From contig KV419400.1 of NCBI GenBank assembly GCA_001630475.1, forward strand, positions 1 through 64,000: DNA of 64,000 nt. The letters are read 5' to 3'. This DNA is from Sistotremastrum niveocremeum HHB9708 (lineage: Eukaryota > Basidiomycota > Agaricomycetes > Sistotremastrales > Sistotremastraceae). The notes beneath the pieces were generated by a model. That model worked only from the letters and a program-made list of their open reading frames with translations, was not told the DNA's origin and did not search any database. Shown here in pieces: positions 41,530 to 53,761 of the stretch. Each line of letters begins with the position of its first letter. Positions within the stretch are counted from its first letter, which is position 1. The position numbers were made by a program, and so were the translations under genes.

Positions 41530-42530
41530 TATGGGAGAGGGAGCGGTCGTTGAGGATCGGGAGTTGCCGGCCTTGTCATTAGTTTTACTCTGGCTGTCTA
41601 TTGTTAGCCGTCGCTTTATTATAGACTCTCTTTGTTCGTCGGGCGTCGGTGTCGGCTTCTCCGCGTTGCAGGGCAATATCTACGTCGTACAATGCTTAAC
41701 GGTACTGTTACGGATCGTCATATAGGGTCTGCATTCAAGGCGACATTGTAGCGCTAGTTCCGACACCGACGCGCTACCGTCGGCTTAATTTGGTTGCTAA
41801 CGGAACAATGGCCCACATGGCGGTCCCTGTCTGGCACATCGAGCGCATCGACGAGCAACGTTCACAAAGCCAGAATCGTAAAAGCGCCAGAGTCCTAGAA
41901 TCAACGTGTAGACCCAGCTGGAAGGAACCGAACCCAAATATGCGTACTTGGCAACCCAGATTAGCCAATATGAACAGCTTCGTTCCTGGCTAGTTACGAA
42001 CGAAAAGTCAGAAGCTTGCACGCTGGCGCTTGGCAATACTCTTGAGGTCATTGAAAGTGCGTCGTAGAGCTCCGTTGCGCTATGAAATATTACCCCGAAA
42101 GGGTACAAAAGGCTAGGATAAGGACGTCTAAAACCAGAGTCTCCAGGCGAAACGCTGGTCCTTTGGAGATACTCCCCCTTCGAGAGAGCTACACGTCGAA
42201 ATGTGAAGTCATAGTTCCAGAAGAGTACGTCCAAGGAAAAATGCAGTTCGGATCAGAACGTTTCTTGTTTCGTGCCTTCCTAAAATAATACAAGCTCGCA
42301 CGAGAGTCTTCCCAACAGAGTATGCCGAAGAGCGCAGTCATAGCCAGTTCACGACCACGACCAGCTCCATCATCTAGAAGCCGCAGAGGATAGATAAAGA
42401 TATCAGTACGTGGCTAAAGGCTAGTAAAGCAGTGTTAAAGCTCTACGCCAGGTGAGCGCTCGAGGCAAGACCCAACGCCGATAGCCGCTATCTCCGGGCG
42501 ACCCTCTTCGTCACTAGCGCCATAGCAATC
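41530..42530. other. Divergent promoter region of KRE6-like gene and F-box array
   Basis: About 1 kb. It contains a 13-bp inverted repeat (41643-41655 and 41760-41772) and several unconvincing open frames. No gene recognised. Confidence 0.55.
41643..41772. repeat. 13-bp perfect inverted repeat
   Basis: GCGTCGGTGTCGG at 41643-41655 is matched by its exact reverse complement at 41760-41772, 104 nt apart, upstream of the KRE6-like ATG. It may be a regulatory pair or a small element end. Confidence 0.5.
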
Positions 42531-44864
42531 ATGCCAGTCGATCTCCCAGTCGAATTGATCGTTAGAATATTATGCGAGCTGGATCTCCAAGCATTGCATG
42601 TTTGCATGCGGGTACGTAGACAATATTTTTGCATCCACTCTTAATCTCATCGTTTGCCTAGGTGTCCAAGGACTTCAATCGCACCATCAAAGAATCTGCA
42701 GTTGTCCAGTATCAACTAGAATTACTCTCAAATGGGCTCGTCGATGGCCCTCCAGGACTACGTCGTTTTATGTCTGCGGCGAGTCGATATCAAGCTCTCG
42801 TGGACCTTGAGGACGCCTGGTTCAACCTTCGTCCTCGAAAGGAAACAAGACTCGAAGGAGCGCAACATGGGTCATTGTACGAGCTTGCTGGTGGGCTCTG
42901 GGCGAGAGGATATAGAGGTCGAGATGCTGGAGGAGCTCGCATCTCGTTTAGAGCTCTGCCGTCTGTGGTCAGGGGTCTTGAAACGCGCGAAATTTTCCAT
43001 AAAGACAGACTGGAAAATATCCGCGATTTCGCTATGGACCCTGGTCAAGATTTGTTCATATTCGCGGAGAGAGTTAGAACCTTGTGAGTGCCGCATTTAC
43101 TCTCGTCACTGCGTCGAATTAACTCTTTTCCGAAATAGTGGTGATCCCGGTGGTCATTATTTGATCAACATCCGTACAATCACTGGGAATGTGCAGCATC
43201 CTCATGCACTTAAGGAAACCCTCGAATTCCAAGACGATGGGCTTCATCAACATGAAGCCTTCACATTCCAAATATGCGGGCCTATGCTAGTCGTTCTCTT
43301 CTCCTTTGACCGGAATGACGACAGTAACTCTGTCTTGGTCATTTGGAATTGGCAGACAGGAAAGAGGCTAGCGGTAAGGGTAACTCATCCAGTCTTCCTA
43401 TGCATACAATACTTACCATCTTGACGACAGTCCCGTGAGGGCGGGCAACGAAAAATCTCGTCATTCACACTCGTCACTCCAACCCTTCTCATGACATCTG
43501 AGTACTACACTCCTCCACAACAACTCGAAAATCGCGACAATGAGCCTAGACTGGTCATCTTCAGACTCGAAGAGCAAGCAGATCAGACTCTCGAACTCGT
43601 ATATGCGCAGACTCTACGTCTCCCACCATTGCACCGCTCCCACCCCTGGAGCCGACGCAGAATATTCATCGACGACTTAACAATTCGTTCTGATCCTGCT
43701 CCCGTCATCCCCTCCGATTCATCATTCCTCGCACCCCCCTTCTACCTCAATTCAACACACAGGATCTTCGTCGTCACATTGAAGACATTTCAGCTTGTTC
43801 ATCATTTCGCAATGGACATGTCATACACTTTCAACTTCTGCATCCCTTACAAAACTATCATCGAATCGCTCTCGAAGCCTGATTCAGAGCCTTGGGTTCC
43901 TCCTCCTGATACTCGTCAACGGACGATGAATATCCCAGGAGCATTCATGCCGGCTCAACCAGAGATCGATGATGAAGAGGAGAACGAGGATGATATTATG
44001 GACGTCGACGATTTACCATGGGAAGAACCAGACGTAGCTTTCGACAACGAATTCGACGATGCATTCGACGAGATGGAACAAGACGACGACGGATGGTCCA
44101 CTGAAGAAGATGAGATTGATCCTGAGATAGTCGATATGGGTCTTCCTCAAATTCCTAACGTCGATCATCACCCTCATCATCATCATCCAAATATTCATCA
44201 ACAAATGGCGCACGAGCTTGAGAATTTGGTTCTTGAACACCCGGAGATCGTCGATGCTCTTCAGAATGTAAATGCAGCGGATATTGAAATAGTCGAGCAG
44301 GCTCCGGCGCAGGTCGTGGAGCAGCCTTATGGTCTTAAATGGGACGATTGGGGCGACGAAGGAGCGAGCGTTAGTTTTCTTTCATATCTTCGCCAAAAAC
44401 AACTTAATTCTGATATTTGACTGGAATTTAGATCGCTGTAACAGGTCCGCCCACACACGTCTGCTTCGTCTACGGGATGCGATACGCCACAATCTCCCGC
44501 ACCGAACAACACCCTAATCCAGTGCTCGTCGTCCTCGACTTCTCACCCTACGCTCTAGAAAAAACACGTCGTCTTCAAGCTGCAGCCGACGACAATCCAC
44601 CACCGTTGGCTGATGCTGGGTTCTCGAGGACGATTAAGCAGGATACAGAACCGCTGCAACCTTCTACGGATGCATTCGCTATTGGGGCGATTGGCAAGTT
44701 GCCTTTTGTGGAGACTATGAAAGAGTTGTCTACGGATGTGCGGAGTGTTTTGATTGATGGGGAAAATGTTTTGTTCATCACTGTATGTCCTTTTCTTGTT
44801 ACTCATGGATGACTATTGATCAAGGCTATGACAGGACGATCACATCGACGTCTGGACTATGTGA
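42531..44864 (+). CDS. F-box protein, tandem array member 1 (acidic/His-rich insertion)
   Basis: Exon 1 (42531-42611) encodes MPVDLPVELIVRILCELDLQ..., exon 2 starts at 42662 with VSKDFNRTIKESAVVQYQLELLSNGLVDG. Together they form an F-box followed by the agaricomycete-typical QYxxEL...G..DG extension, which should dock on Skp1 in SCF ligases. Downstream family blocks: RYQALVDLEDAWFNLRPR, MDPGQDLFIFAE, VLVIWNWQTGK, YTFNFCIPYKTI, LKWDDWGDEGA, VVLDFSPYALEK and the terminal exon HIDVWTM with stop at 44864. Unlike its paralogues it has ~100 extra residues, rich in Asp/Glu and then His (43,960-44,200). Substrate unknown. Confidence 0.82.
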
Positions 44865-45295
44865 GATCAGTAACATCCTCTGTTCTCACCGCTCCGAATA
44901 GCTCCCTTCACCGTTGTGATGCCCATTTCAATCCTGAAGCAGGCCATGGACACCGTCGTCCATAATGTCTTTTATACTGTAGTACCTGAAACACCCCGGC
45001 CAGGTAATTTCCAGTAACTGCTCGCCATAGTTAAATTTTGTGTATTATATGCACCAAAACGCACAACATGTTCAAATTGCCTAACAAATATTTTCGACGG
45101 GAAGCTTCCGAGTCAACGTGAGCATGAGCGCTTGTCTGATATCCGGCCGAGATCCCCGGTTGCCTTACTGCTACTTTGATGCAAGAGCGATCAGTAATGT
45201 TGCGACCTGAGCTGCCCGTCCGATTGTTCTCTTTCTGTGTCTCTTGCTCTCTCTCCGAGTTCTCCGAGCCTTCTTAACATCTACGACGCCCAAAA
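44865..45295. other. Intergenic region between F-box member 1 and the APH-like gene
   Basis: About 430 bp without a gene; a TC-rich stretch (45,225-45,275) just upstream of the next ATG is a typical fungal promoter/leader feature. Confidence 0.5.
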
Positions 45296-46356
45296 ATGGA
45301 GGCTAATCTTGCTGCCCTAGCCAGATACCAAATTTCGAGGTTCTTTGAGAAAAACGCTCCTGCGACTCAAGAAGAATGCAACCTCGAGGCTATAAGAATC
45401 ACAGCCACGACATCTGTACATCCAACATCTCTTCAAGGCGGGGGTAGCTACACTGTCCTCACCAGCGACGAAAGTCGCGTTGTTCAGTTTCGCTCCCCAG
45501 GCAGCGCCCTTGACATGGCGTTTCTTGGATATATCGAAAGAATTTATGGTCGTTTCGTGCCACATCACGAGTCCGTCGGGAAACTGGGCGAGCTGTATGT
45601 CTATACTATGCCTAATGTAGGAGGAGTCTCGATGTATCTTGCGCTAGATGCGCTGGACCAAAATTGTTCCCTCCGGAGGGCTACGGTCCAGGATCTTGCA
45701 AAGTACGTGCATTCTACATAATGTCTGCAAGAAGATATGTCAGCTTGACTGACTTTTGGCCATACAGGTTTTTCGCTTTGGCGTGGAATAATACGCCCGC
45801 AGAAATGCCATGCCCAAGTCGCTCTTCGCTCTTCGAAAAGTACTCAGACGAGCTCTCCCAGCTCCAGGCAGGGCTACCTGAGCGCTTTCGACCAACAGTC
45901 ACCCATCTGATTTCGGTACTCCCGAGTCTATTGGAAGACACCTGGCCTCTGGTGCCCAACCACATCGATCTCCTGCAGAACAACATCCACGTGAGTAAGG
46001 AGACGGGTCATATTACGGGAATATGCGACTGGAGGGATGCCGTCATTAGTCCTTTCGGGATGTCGTTCGTGGGCCTCGAGACAATGCTCGGGATAGACAC
46101 TGCGGAATATCGTTGGCGATACCACTCAAATCATCAAGAACTGCGAGATCTGTTCTGGGAGACATTATACCAGGAGATGGGAGGCGTTTCCGAGGAGAAT
46201 AAAAAGCTCACCGACGCGGCGAGACTGATTGGCCTATTCTTGGCCAATGGGTTTGAACTGAAAAATGGAATTACAGTGCCTGCAAGTGAAGGAGCTTACA
46301 GCTTGCACTTTATTGAGTCAGTCACTTTGACACTTTGGGATACGCAGAACTCTTAG
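45296..46356 (+). CDS. APH/choline-kinase-like phosphotransferase
   Basis: A protein of the aminoglycoside phosphotransferase superfamily common in fungi. Two exons are joined at DLAK/FFALAW by an intron of about 65 nt near 45,703-45,768. The catalytic-loop equivalent is NHIDLLQNNIHV (H-x-D-x-x-x-x-N) and the metal-binding Asp follows in GICDWRDAVISPFG. The N-lobe is short and lacks an obvious glycine loop; it reads GGGSYTVLTS ... VVQFRSPG, where the usual ATP-binding Lys is not evident. Ends TLWDTQNS at 46356 (~330 residues). Fungal members are mostly of unknown substrate, so drug resistance should not be assumed. It splits an otherwise uniform F-box array. Confidence 0.78.
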
Positions 46357-46714
46357 TGAAGACGGTGGTCACGGACACTTGCAAGTTGCAATCCAATGCT
46401 CATGCGTTGATATGCGAGGATAATAGCAACTATACTCCTCGCATGACTACCACCGTTGTCCGTGGCAACTAAAGCACTGTACTGGCAAGACACCTCTTAG
46501 TCATTTGTTTACGAAGTGTAGAGTTCTGTATTCGTTAATATCCGCTGCGAATATCAATACACCATAGTCAGCTATTATGTAAGCACTAGTCCGCCGTTAT
46601 CGCCGCCATTGTGCCTGTGCGCAACTCGCTTTACTAATCATTACATCTATCTCTCTGACCGTTTCTTCGAGGCGTATAGATTCGAGATCCTGGCCGTTTC
46701 TTTTAAAATCATCA
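46357..46714. other. Intergenic region between the APH-like gene and F-box member 2
   Basis: About 360 bp. It contains inverted repeats just after the APH stop codon and no gene. Confidence 0.55.
46412..46444. terminator. Hairpin after the APH-like gene
   Basis: ATGCGAGGA (46412-46420) pairs perfectly with TCCTCGCAT (46436-46444) across a 15-nt AT-rich loop. Two more inverted pairs flank it: CGGTGGT 46363-46369 with ACCACCG 46449-46455, and CACGGACA 46370-46377 with TGTCCGTG 46457-46464; these two cannot both form. A 3'-end role is only possible, not shown. Confidence 0.35.
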
Positions 46715-48704
46715 ATGAACCTCGCCGTAGAGCTCATTGTCCTGATCCTCAATGAGCTGGATATAAAAGCTATCCATGTCTGCATGCGGGTAGATACTTT
46801 GCCCTCTTACTTCCCATGTCATCGAGAAGTAATGTTTCTTGTGAATCTAATCCAGGTATCTAAAAGCTTCAATGCTCTGATCAAAAATTCTTTCTGTCTT
46901 CAATATCATATCACTCTACTGTCTCATGGATTCATCGACGGACCTGGCTATTTATCGCGTTACCCAACAACGTCCAGTCGACAGCAAGCTCTATTGGACA
47001 CTGAAGACTCTTGGTTCAATCTTCGTCCTCGTATGACGACCGCGATAAAGGAGGGAAACCGATGTGACTTTGCTAGATTCGCCGATGGAGTATGGGCAAC
47101 ATATGGATCTCACCAAGGCATTGGCCTGTGTCTAACGTTGTCGGCTCTTCCTTCCATACTGGCGGGGACCGGTTTGGAAGACTTGACGATCCAAAGTCGT
47201 ATCATCAAGTTGGAAGCCAATTTTGTCGACTTTGGTGTTGAGCCACGACATGACTTGCTTATTCTTGTCGAGAAGTCGACGGAATTGCCTGGGTTAGTTT
47301 CCCAACCATCATTGAGCATGAACCACTTTGACCACACCGATAGATACCTTTCATACCTTTTCCATCTGAGAACACTTTCGCAGAACAGGCGTCATCCCAA
47401 AGCCAGCCTGGAGTATATAGAATTGTGTATACCGCTGCCTCCAACCGATGGTGAAAACGATCAACACTTCCTGTATGAAGTTTCTGGACCTGTGATCGTC
47501 ATACTCATGGCTCTCAAACGCAATGGAACACTGTCACGGAGCTACCTGCGTGTATTTAATTGGGAAACTGGAGATGTACTACTGGTAAGTGTTTTGGCAA
47601 CTCGTTAACGACGTGATTTGAAAAACGCGCGGTTTTGTCGTAGAACCATGACGGAGGAGACCGAATAATTTCCTCTTTCGCATATGTTACGACAGATGTC
47701 CTCATGTTAGCAGAATATGTTACTCCTCTTACATCCGATGGCCCTGCCCCACAACTCACACTGTGGAGCCTGCGGACGATCGATTTTAAACTTCGACTCG
47801 TGAAATTGCAAACGCTCCGGCTTCCTCCAGTAAAAGATGGGAAAAACTTCCCGGAGTACAAGGACGAGCTTCTGACACTGGACGAGTTCAACATTGTTGC
47901 CGACTCTGGTCTGACCGAAGATGCATCGTCATCGTCGCCACTCTGTCCTTTCCGTGTTGACGTGAAGAATCGCATATTCTTGGTGGCGTTGAAGATCTAT
48001 ATGGTTGGCCTGAGAGACTCTGATGATCACCCTGAACCAATCACATTCAGTATCTGTATCCCTTTCACGACTATTCTGAAGGCAATTCACTCAGGCCAAC
48101 TTCTGGGCGATCCGGCGATGCAGGTTTTAGCGGATGATCAAAATGACTTTTCCTCGAGAGCTGCAGGCGACTATCAGCGGGACGTAAAGTCCGAAGAATG
48201 TGAGCATATCGGATTGGACTGGGAAGATTGGGGTGGACAAGGTGCCTGTGTCAGTCCTCTCCCTTTCTTCCGTATGCGAGATGAATATATGTGACAATTG
48301 ATCTAGCTCAATGAAACAAATACAAATTCATACGACTTCTCTGTCTCTGGAATGCGTTGTTCGTACCTCCACGAACAAGGTCGTCTGATAGTCATGGATT
48401 TTTCTCCATCTGCTATCAAAAAGGGGAAGGATGCGCGGCCTATCGACATTGGTGATGTACAGCTGTGGCCGAAGCGCCCGAGGCCTGGTGACTTGGGATT
48501 CGGCAGTGAGCTCTTTGACATCAAGACGCGGGGAGAAGAAGTGTTATTTGTCCAAACGGAGCACCATCTGCCGCATGCCGAAGGTGTCATAATTGACATG
48601 GAACATGTTCTTATTCTGAATGTACGTTCCCGTAACTCTGCCGTCTTCCTGACTTATTTTACCTCTGTTTACAGAAGCATAATGTTGATGTCTGGATGAT
48701 GTGA
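46715..48704 (+). CDS. F-box protein, tandem array member 2
   Basis: Starts MNLAVELIVLILNELD at 46715 and splices into VSKSFNALIKNSFCLQYHITLLSHGFIDG, the F-box plus QY..G..DG extension. Family blocks follow: SRQQALLDTEDSWFNLRPR, RHDLLILVEKST, LFHLRTLSQNRRHPKAS, YLRVFNWETGDVLL, DVLMLAEYVTPLT, FSICIPFTTILKAIHSG, LDWEDWGGQGAC, VSGMRCSYLHEQGRLIVMDFSP. The last short exon encodes HNVDVWMM with TGA at 48702-48704. Six or seven exons, ~530 residues. Closest relative is member 3. Likely an SCF receptor; the target is unknown. Confidence 0.83.
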
Positions 48705-49174
48705 AGTGTTCAGGAGAAGAAACCCCCACGTAACGGTAACTCGTTCAAATAGCACTGAACCCACGTCAAAAACTACTTCCCGGGAGCATTCTGCGCTGTT
48801 TTCTTGGTCTCGCCGCACTGGCAGGACGTGCACGATGTAAATAAACCGACGGTTGCTAATAGAGTCGACAGTCAATACTGTACTATACCACCTCCAACTT
48901 GTTGACCTAGTGCGCTGAATACACTGGTTGAGAGTGCGTCAGCCTGAGGTACAACGCTCTCAGAATGCTGTGCTTATTATTGGAGTTGTCACTATAAATT
49001 GCCATTCTACACGAGGAGTGATATGCGCCTTGATCAGTGATTACCTAAGCAAGCGTCCACCGCCATCGACCCAAGTATCGACCGCAGGAGCGCCTCGGTC
49101 CATATGAGGTCTCTTTGACTGTGTCTCCGATTCGCATAGGCCCAATATACTGGAGGTTTCTCTAAGAGGCAATA
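48705..49174. other. Intergenic region between F-box members 2 and 3
   Basis: About 470 bp; a TATAAAT-like element near 48992 could serve member 3. No gene seen. Confidence 0.5.
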
Positions 49175-51196
49175 ATGAAGATCGCCGTCGAGCTCGTTGT
49201 CCGCATCCTCAGCGAGCTGGATCCGAAAGCTCTCCATGTCTGCATGCGGGTACATCCTTCGCCACCTTACCAAGGTTTTCAGAACTAATAACTTTTCTAA
49301 TTCAGTTATCCAAAGGCTTCAACGCTCTGATCAAGGACTCTCCGATTCTCCGATACCATATCGCTCTATTCTCTCGTGGATTCGTCGATGGAGCCAGTGA
49401 CTTGCCACTTTATCCCACAACATTCAGTCGACAGAAGGCTCTGCTAGATCTTGAAGACTCGTGGTATAACTTCTGTCCTCGAATGCGAACCAGGATCGAA
49501 GGAGGCAATTTCAACGTGCTCGCCAAAAGGTTCGATGGATTATGGGCCGAATACAGATGCCACCCTGTTGATGGTCCACGTCTAACCTTGACAACTTTGC
49601 CTTCGATTGTAATGGGGGTCGGTTTGGAAGATTCCAAAGAAAGGACTCGTGAGATCAAGTTGGAAGACGAGATTTCCGATTTTACAATTCATGACCATCA
49701 AGATTTGCTTATTTTAGCCGATAGATCAACAACCCAGAATGGGTTGGTTTTCTTTCAAGTCATTGTGTCTAAACCTCTTTTATCCCTCAGTCAGGTCGCT
49801 TGAATACACTCTTCATCTGAGAACTCTCTCGCAGAACACCTCCCATCCCAAGGCGAACAAGAGCTCACTCAAACTCTGTACTTTATCACTTCCGACTGCA
49901 GACGACGACGACGAATACGGAGAACGCTTTGTGTATCAAGTTTTCGGCCATATGCTTATGGTGCTCATAGTGCTTAAGTACGAGGAGTCGCTATGCCGTA
50001 GCTTTTTGCGGATATGGAACTGGGAAACGGGAGATGTCCTATGGGTACGTGAGTTTTGTCCCTTCGACAGTCTCATGCTAGAATTTACCCCCTTTGCCTT
50101 AGACGCATGACGGTGAAAAACGAATCATATCCTCTTTCTCGCATGTGGCAGCAGATCTCCTCATGTTGGCCGAACATGCTTCCCCTCTTACACCCGATGG
50201 CCTCGCTCCGCAACTGTCCCTCTGGAGTTTGCAAGAGTTGCCTAACGAGACTCTTAAGCTTTTGAATGTGCAGACCCTCCTACTTCCTCCAATCAAGAAT
50301 GGCAAAACTTACCCAGTGCACGACGAGGAATTCCTCACACTCGACGATTTTAACATTCTTTCGAGCCCCAATCCTATAGACCTTGCTACGATGGCTCCGT
50401 CAGCCTCCCCTTTCCATTTTGATATGATGCATCGAGTGTTTGCTTTGGTCTTGGCAGTCTCTGTGCACGACCGACGTCTTCCTGAGAATTCAACCACAAC
50501 GACCTTCTGTATTTGCATTCCTTTCAAGACCATCTTGAAGTCCATTTATTCGGGACCACTGATGGACTGTCGTAAGGAGTGGCCGGCTTCAGTAGAGGAC
50601 TCGAAATGACTGTCTTCTTAAGGGCCAAACCAGAACCAGTTCAACATATTGTCCAAAAAGTCCACCGCGGGACCTCGAACAATCAAACAGCTGGGATTAG
50701 CTTGGGAAGACTGGGGAAGAAAGGGAGCATGTGTAAGCTTTCTATTCTACCCACCGAATACAAGATCATAATAGCTGACTCACGATTTAGTTCAACCATG
50801 TCAATGCAGAATCCTATAACTTCTCTGTCTCTGGGATGCGCTGTTCATACCTCGAGGATAATGGCGGTTTTACAATCATGGATTTTTCTCCGTCCATTCT
50901 CCAAAAGGGAGCAACAGATGCTCAGCTTGTCACGCGCGGTGATCAAAAATACTGGACTGTGCTGAAGCGCCCAAGGACTGGTACGTTGGGCGTTGGGCCC
51001 GCCATATTTGACATCGAAACGCCGGGAGAAGTATTGTTCGTTCGAACGGGGTGCGAGTTATCCGACGTGGAGGGCGCAATGGTTGACACGGAGCACGTTC
51101 TCATTCTGCGTGTAAGTTCTTTTAACTATGTTGGTGGTGTTAGATGTGTAATTATCTTTTTTACAGGGGCACGATGTAGATGTCTGGACTATGTGA
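49175..51196 (+). CDS. F-box protein, tandem array member 3
   Basis: Starts MKIAVELVVRILSELD at 49175, then LSKGFNALIKDSPILRYHIALFSRGFVDG. Other blocks: SRQKALLDLEDSWYNFCPR, LHLRTLSQNTSHPKAN, LRIWNWETGDVLW, DLLMLAEHASPLT, TFCICIPFKTILKSIYSG, LGLAWEDWGRKGAC, SVSGMRCSYLEDNG, IMDFSPSI and a terminal HDVDVWTM with TGA 51194-51196. At first sight a stop at 50607 and a frame change break the gene. A 51-nt intron at 50572-50622 (GTAAGG...TTAAG) removes the stop and restores the frame (DCRPNQNQFNILSKKS...), so the gene appears intact. This intron is absent from the other members as read. Confidence 0.8.
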
Positions 51197-51720
51197 ATTC
51201 AGCAGCAAGCAATAGTGCGGTAAGACCTGCAATTGGCAAGATGGCAACCAACTGTGCCTCGATATTTATTCTTCAGCACTTTCTTTGACCTCCCCACTGA
51301 GTGCATCCATGGTTGCTATAATGGATAGATCGAAAGTGTCTGTGATATGATGATATTATACATGTAAAAAAAATGGAATAAAATGCCGGCACAGCGTCTG
51401 ATGAACGGACTGGGGACCAGTCGGGCATTTAGCATCAGAGCATCCCGACTTGAATTTTGCTGTCTTCGAATTTATTTCAATCATACCTCCGGTGAGAGAC
51501 CATTCCCTTTAAGCCTGCAATGGACTTCTCTCTTGGCCTTGACTATCATTACGGATCAAAATTATTGGCGAACGCACGGAATAGAGCAGCTGGATCCATA
51601 TGCATAGATCGGGCTCGTTGCCGGCGCCTCAATCATATCTTCACCAATATCCTTCAGTTGTCAGTCCTACGACCGCCGCATGCTGACATCGTAGCTAAAC
51701 CTCCCATCAATGAAGCAACA
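51197..51720. other. Intergenic region between F-box members 3 and 4
   Basis: About 520 bp with an A-rich tract near 51,365. No gene recognised. Confidence 0.5.
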
Positions 51721-53761
51721 ATGAATCTTCCAGTTGAATTGATTGTGCGGATACTCTGCGATTTGGACCTCAAAGCACTTCACATATGCATGCTGGTAAG
51801 CCCTCTGTCGATATATTCAGTATCACGCTGACCGCTCATTAAGATATCTCGGGGCTTCAGCCGTATCATCAAGGAGTCAGCTGTTCTCCAATATCATCTT
51901 GAACTCTTGTCGGAAGGATTCATTGATGGAGATGAACACACCCACTTGTCTTCGGTATCCAGCCGGCATCAGCGTCTTCTGGATTTACAGAAATCCTGGT
52001 TTGAGCTTCATCCTCGAAAGAAGTCATTGATTGAAGAGGGGTATCGGTGTACCCTCTATAAGGCGGCCGATGGAATGTGGGCCCGAGGATATGGTGTGCG
52101 TGACGATGACGGACCTCACGTTTGGCTACACACACTTCCATCCATCACGACGGGTCGAGCTGCTGATGAGACATCCCACACTCAGAAGCTGGAGAACCTC
52201 TCCGACTTTGTGGTTGACCCCTCCCAAGATCTCCTCATACTTGAAGAAGAATTGTTATCGCCGTACGTTCGTATTTCTCTTCTTTGCACCGGATCTAAGA
52301 GCATAGCTCATACGCCTGTAGAAACGGAGTCACTTATCGTTTCCACCTCAGAGCCATGTCACAGAATACTCGTCACCCTGAAGCACATAACGACTTCCTG
52401 GAATACGCCCTTCCATCATATACACCTGCTCCTCATCTCGACGAATATTCTATCATTCAGATTTCCGAAAACTTAATTCTCATACTTTTCTTGATCAACA
52501 ATCTCGAAGAACTAGAAAGGAGTGTTTTGGTGATGTGGAATTGGAGAACAGGCAAGCTCTTGACAGTGAGTAAATGCGAGTACCTCGTCTTCTTATACAC
52601 TGCAGCTCATTATGCTGTTATAGACTCACGATGGAGATCAACAAGTTATCTCGTCCTTCGCACTTGTCACCCCCAAGCTCCTGATGCTGAGCGAATATTA
52701 CCCACCACGCAACTCTGCTGACGAGTGGATCCAAGAGTATGATCCCTGTCCTTGTCTAACACTCCTGGAAATCGTAGAGCAACCGGACGCCACTTCCAAG
52801 TTAAAACATGCCCAAACTTTATTGTTCCCTCGCGTTGATCCATATCATACCTGGGAAGACAGAACACTGTTCATCAGCGACTTCACTATCCGAGCAGACC
52901 CAGCTCCAATGGATTGGAAGAACAACTCTACCACATTCCACAGTCCATTTCACTCCGACCCAAGTCATAGAATATTCGTCATCACGCTGAAGATCAACCT
53001 TATTGATGGCCTCGCATTCGAGGACTACAATTTCAGCATATGTATTCCTCAAAAAACAATTATTGGATCACTTGATCGAGGAACAAAGCACTCGAACTCA
53101 GCCAGTCTAGGTAGTCCAGGTGACCTCCCACCTGCCAAAGCTCATGAACCATATGATCCCGAGAAGGTTTATAATGACGGCGGTGGCGACGAACGTGCCG
53201 ACTATCTCTATCAATCCCTCAGCGGAGCTGATTCTTCCACATCAGAAGCCGACGACTTGATCTGGGAAGAGTGGGGGGAGGACGGTGCTTGCGTTAGTGA
53301 ATCCTCTGCCATGCTGGCTGCACGATTGATCTCGGATTCATTCAGATTGCTACAACGCGAGCCGAAACAAATGTCTGTGGCGTCTATGGAACACGTTGGG
53401 CGACTCTTAATGAGTCCGGAACTAGCGTCATTGTGTCGGATTTTTCGCCTTATGTGGTAGAGAAGGCTCGACGTTCTGGGCTCAACTCGCAGTCGGCTGG
53501 CCAGCCATCACGGTCTATTGTGCAGGATAGTCCGGCTGACTTGACTGTTTGTCAGACAGTGTTTGATCTTGTGTCTGTTGGTAACTTGCCCCGTGTCGAG
53601 ACCACGCTGAAGTTGGGAGGGCCTGCTGGAAGCGTGTTCATGGATATGGATCATATTTTGTTGGTGAAGGTATGTATAGTCTGTTTCCTCCGCAGTCTTC
53701 CGAGTAGAAGCTGATGTCTAGTCCTATATAGGGTGAGGATATTGAGGTCTGGGCCATGTAA
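51721..53761 (+). CDS. F-box protein, tandem array member 4
   Basis: Starts MNLPVELIVRILCDLD at 51721, then ISRGFSRIIKESAVLQYHLELLSEGFIDG. Blocks: SRHQRLLDLQKSWFELHPR, VDPSQDLLILEEE, YRFHLRAMSQNTRHPEAH, LVMWNWRTGKLLT, KLLMLSEYYPP, YNFSICIPQKTIIGSL, LIWEEWGEDGAC, then VCGVYGTRWATLNESG and VSDFSPYVVEKAR. The terminal exon reads EDIEVWAM with TAA at 53759-53761. It is nearer to member 1 than to 2 and 3 (YYPP, SPY.VEKAR), but lacks the acidic/His insertion. ~570 residues, about seven exons. Probable SCF substrate receptor. Confidence 0.82.

Noticed and set aside
41797-42234. 145-codon minus-strand open frame upstream of the F-box array
   Set aside because: No recognisable family and no supporting splice structure; composition looks random.
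50607-50700. F-box member 3 as a pseudogene because of a stop and frame change
   Set aside because: A 51-nt GT-AG intron at 50572-50622 removes the stop and restores the conserved frame.
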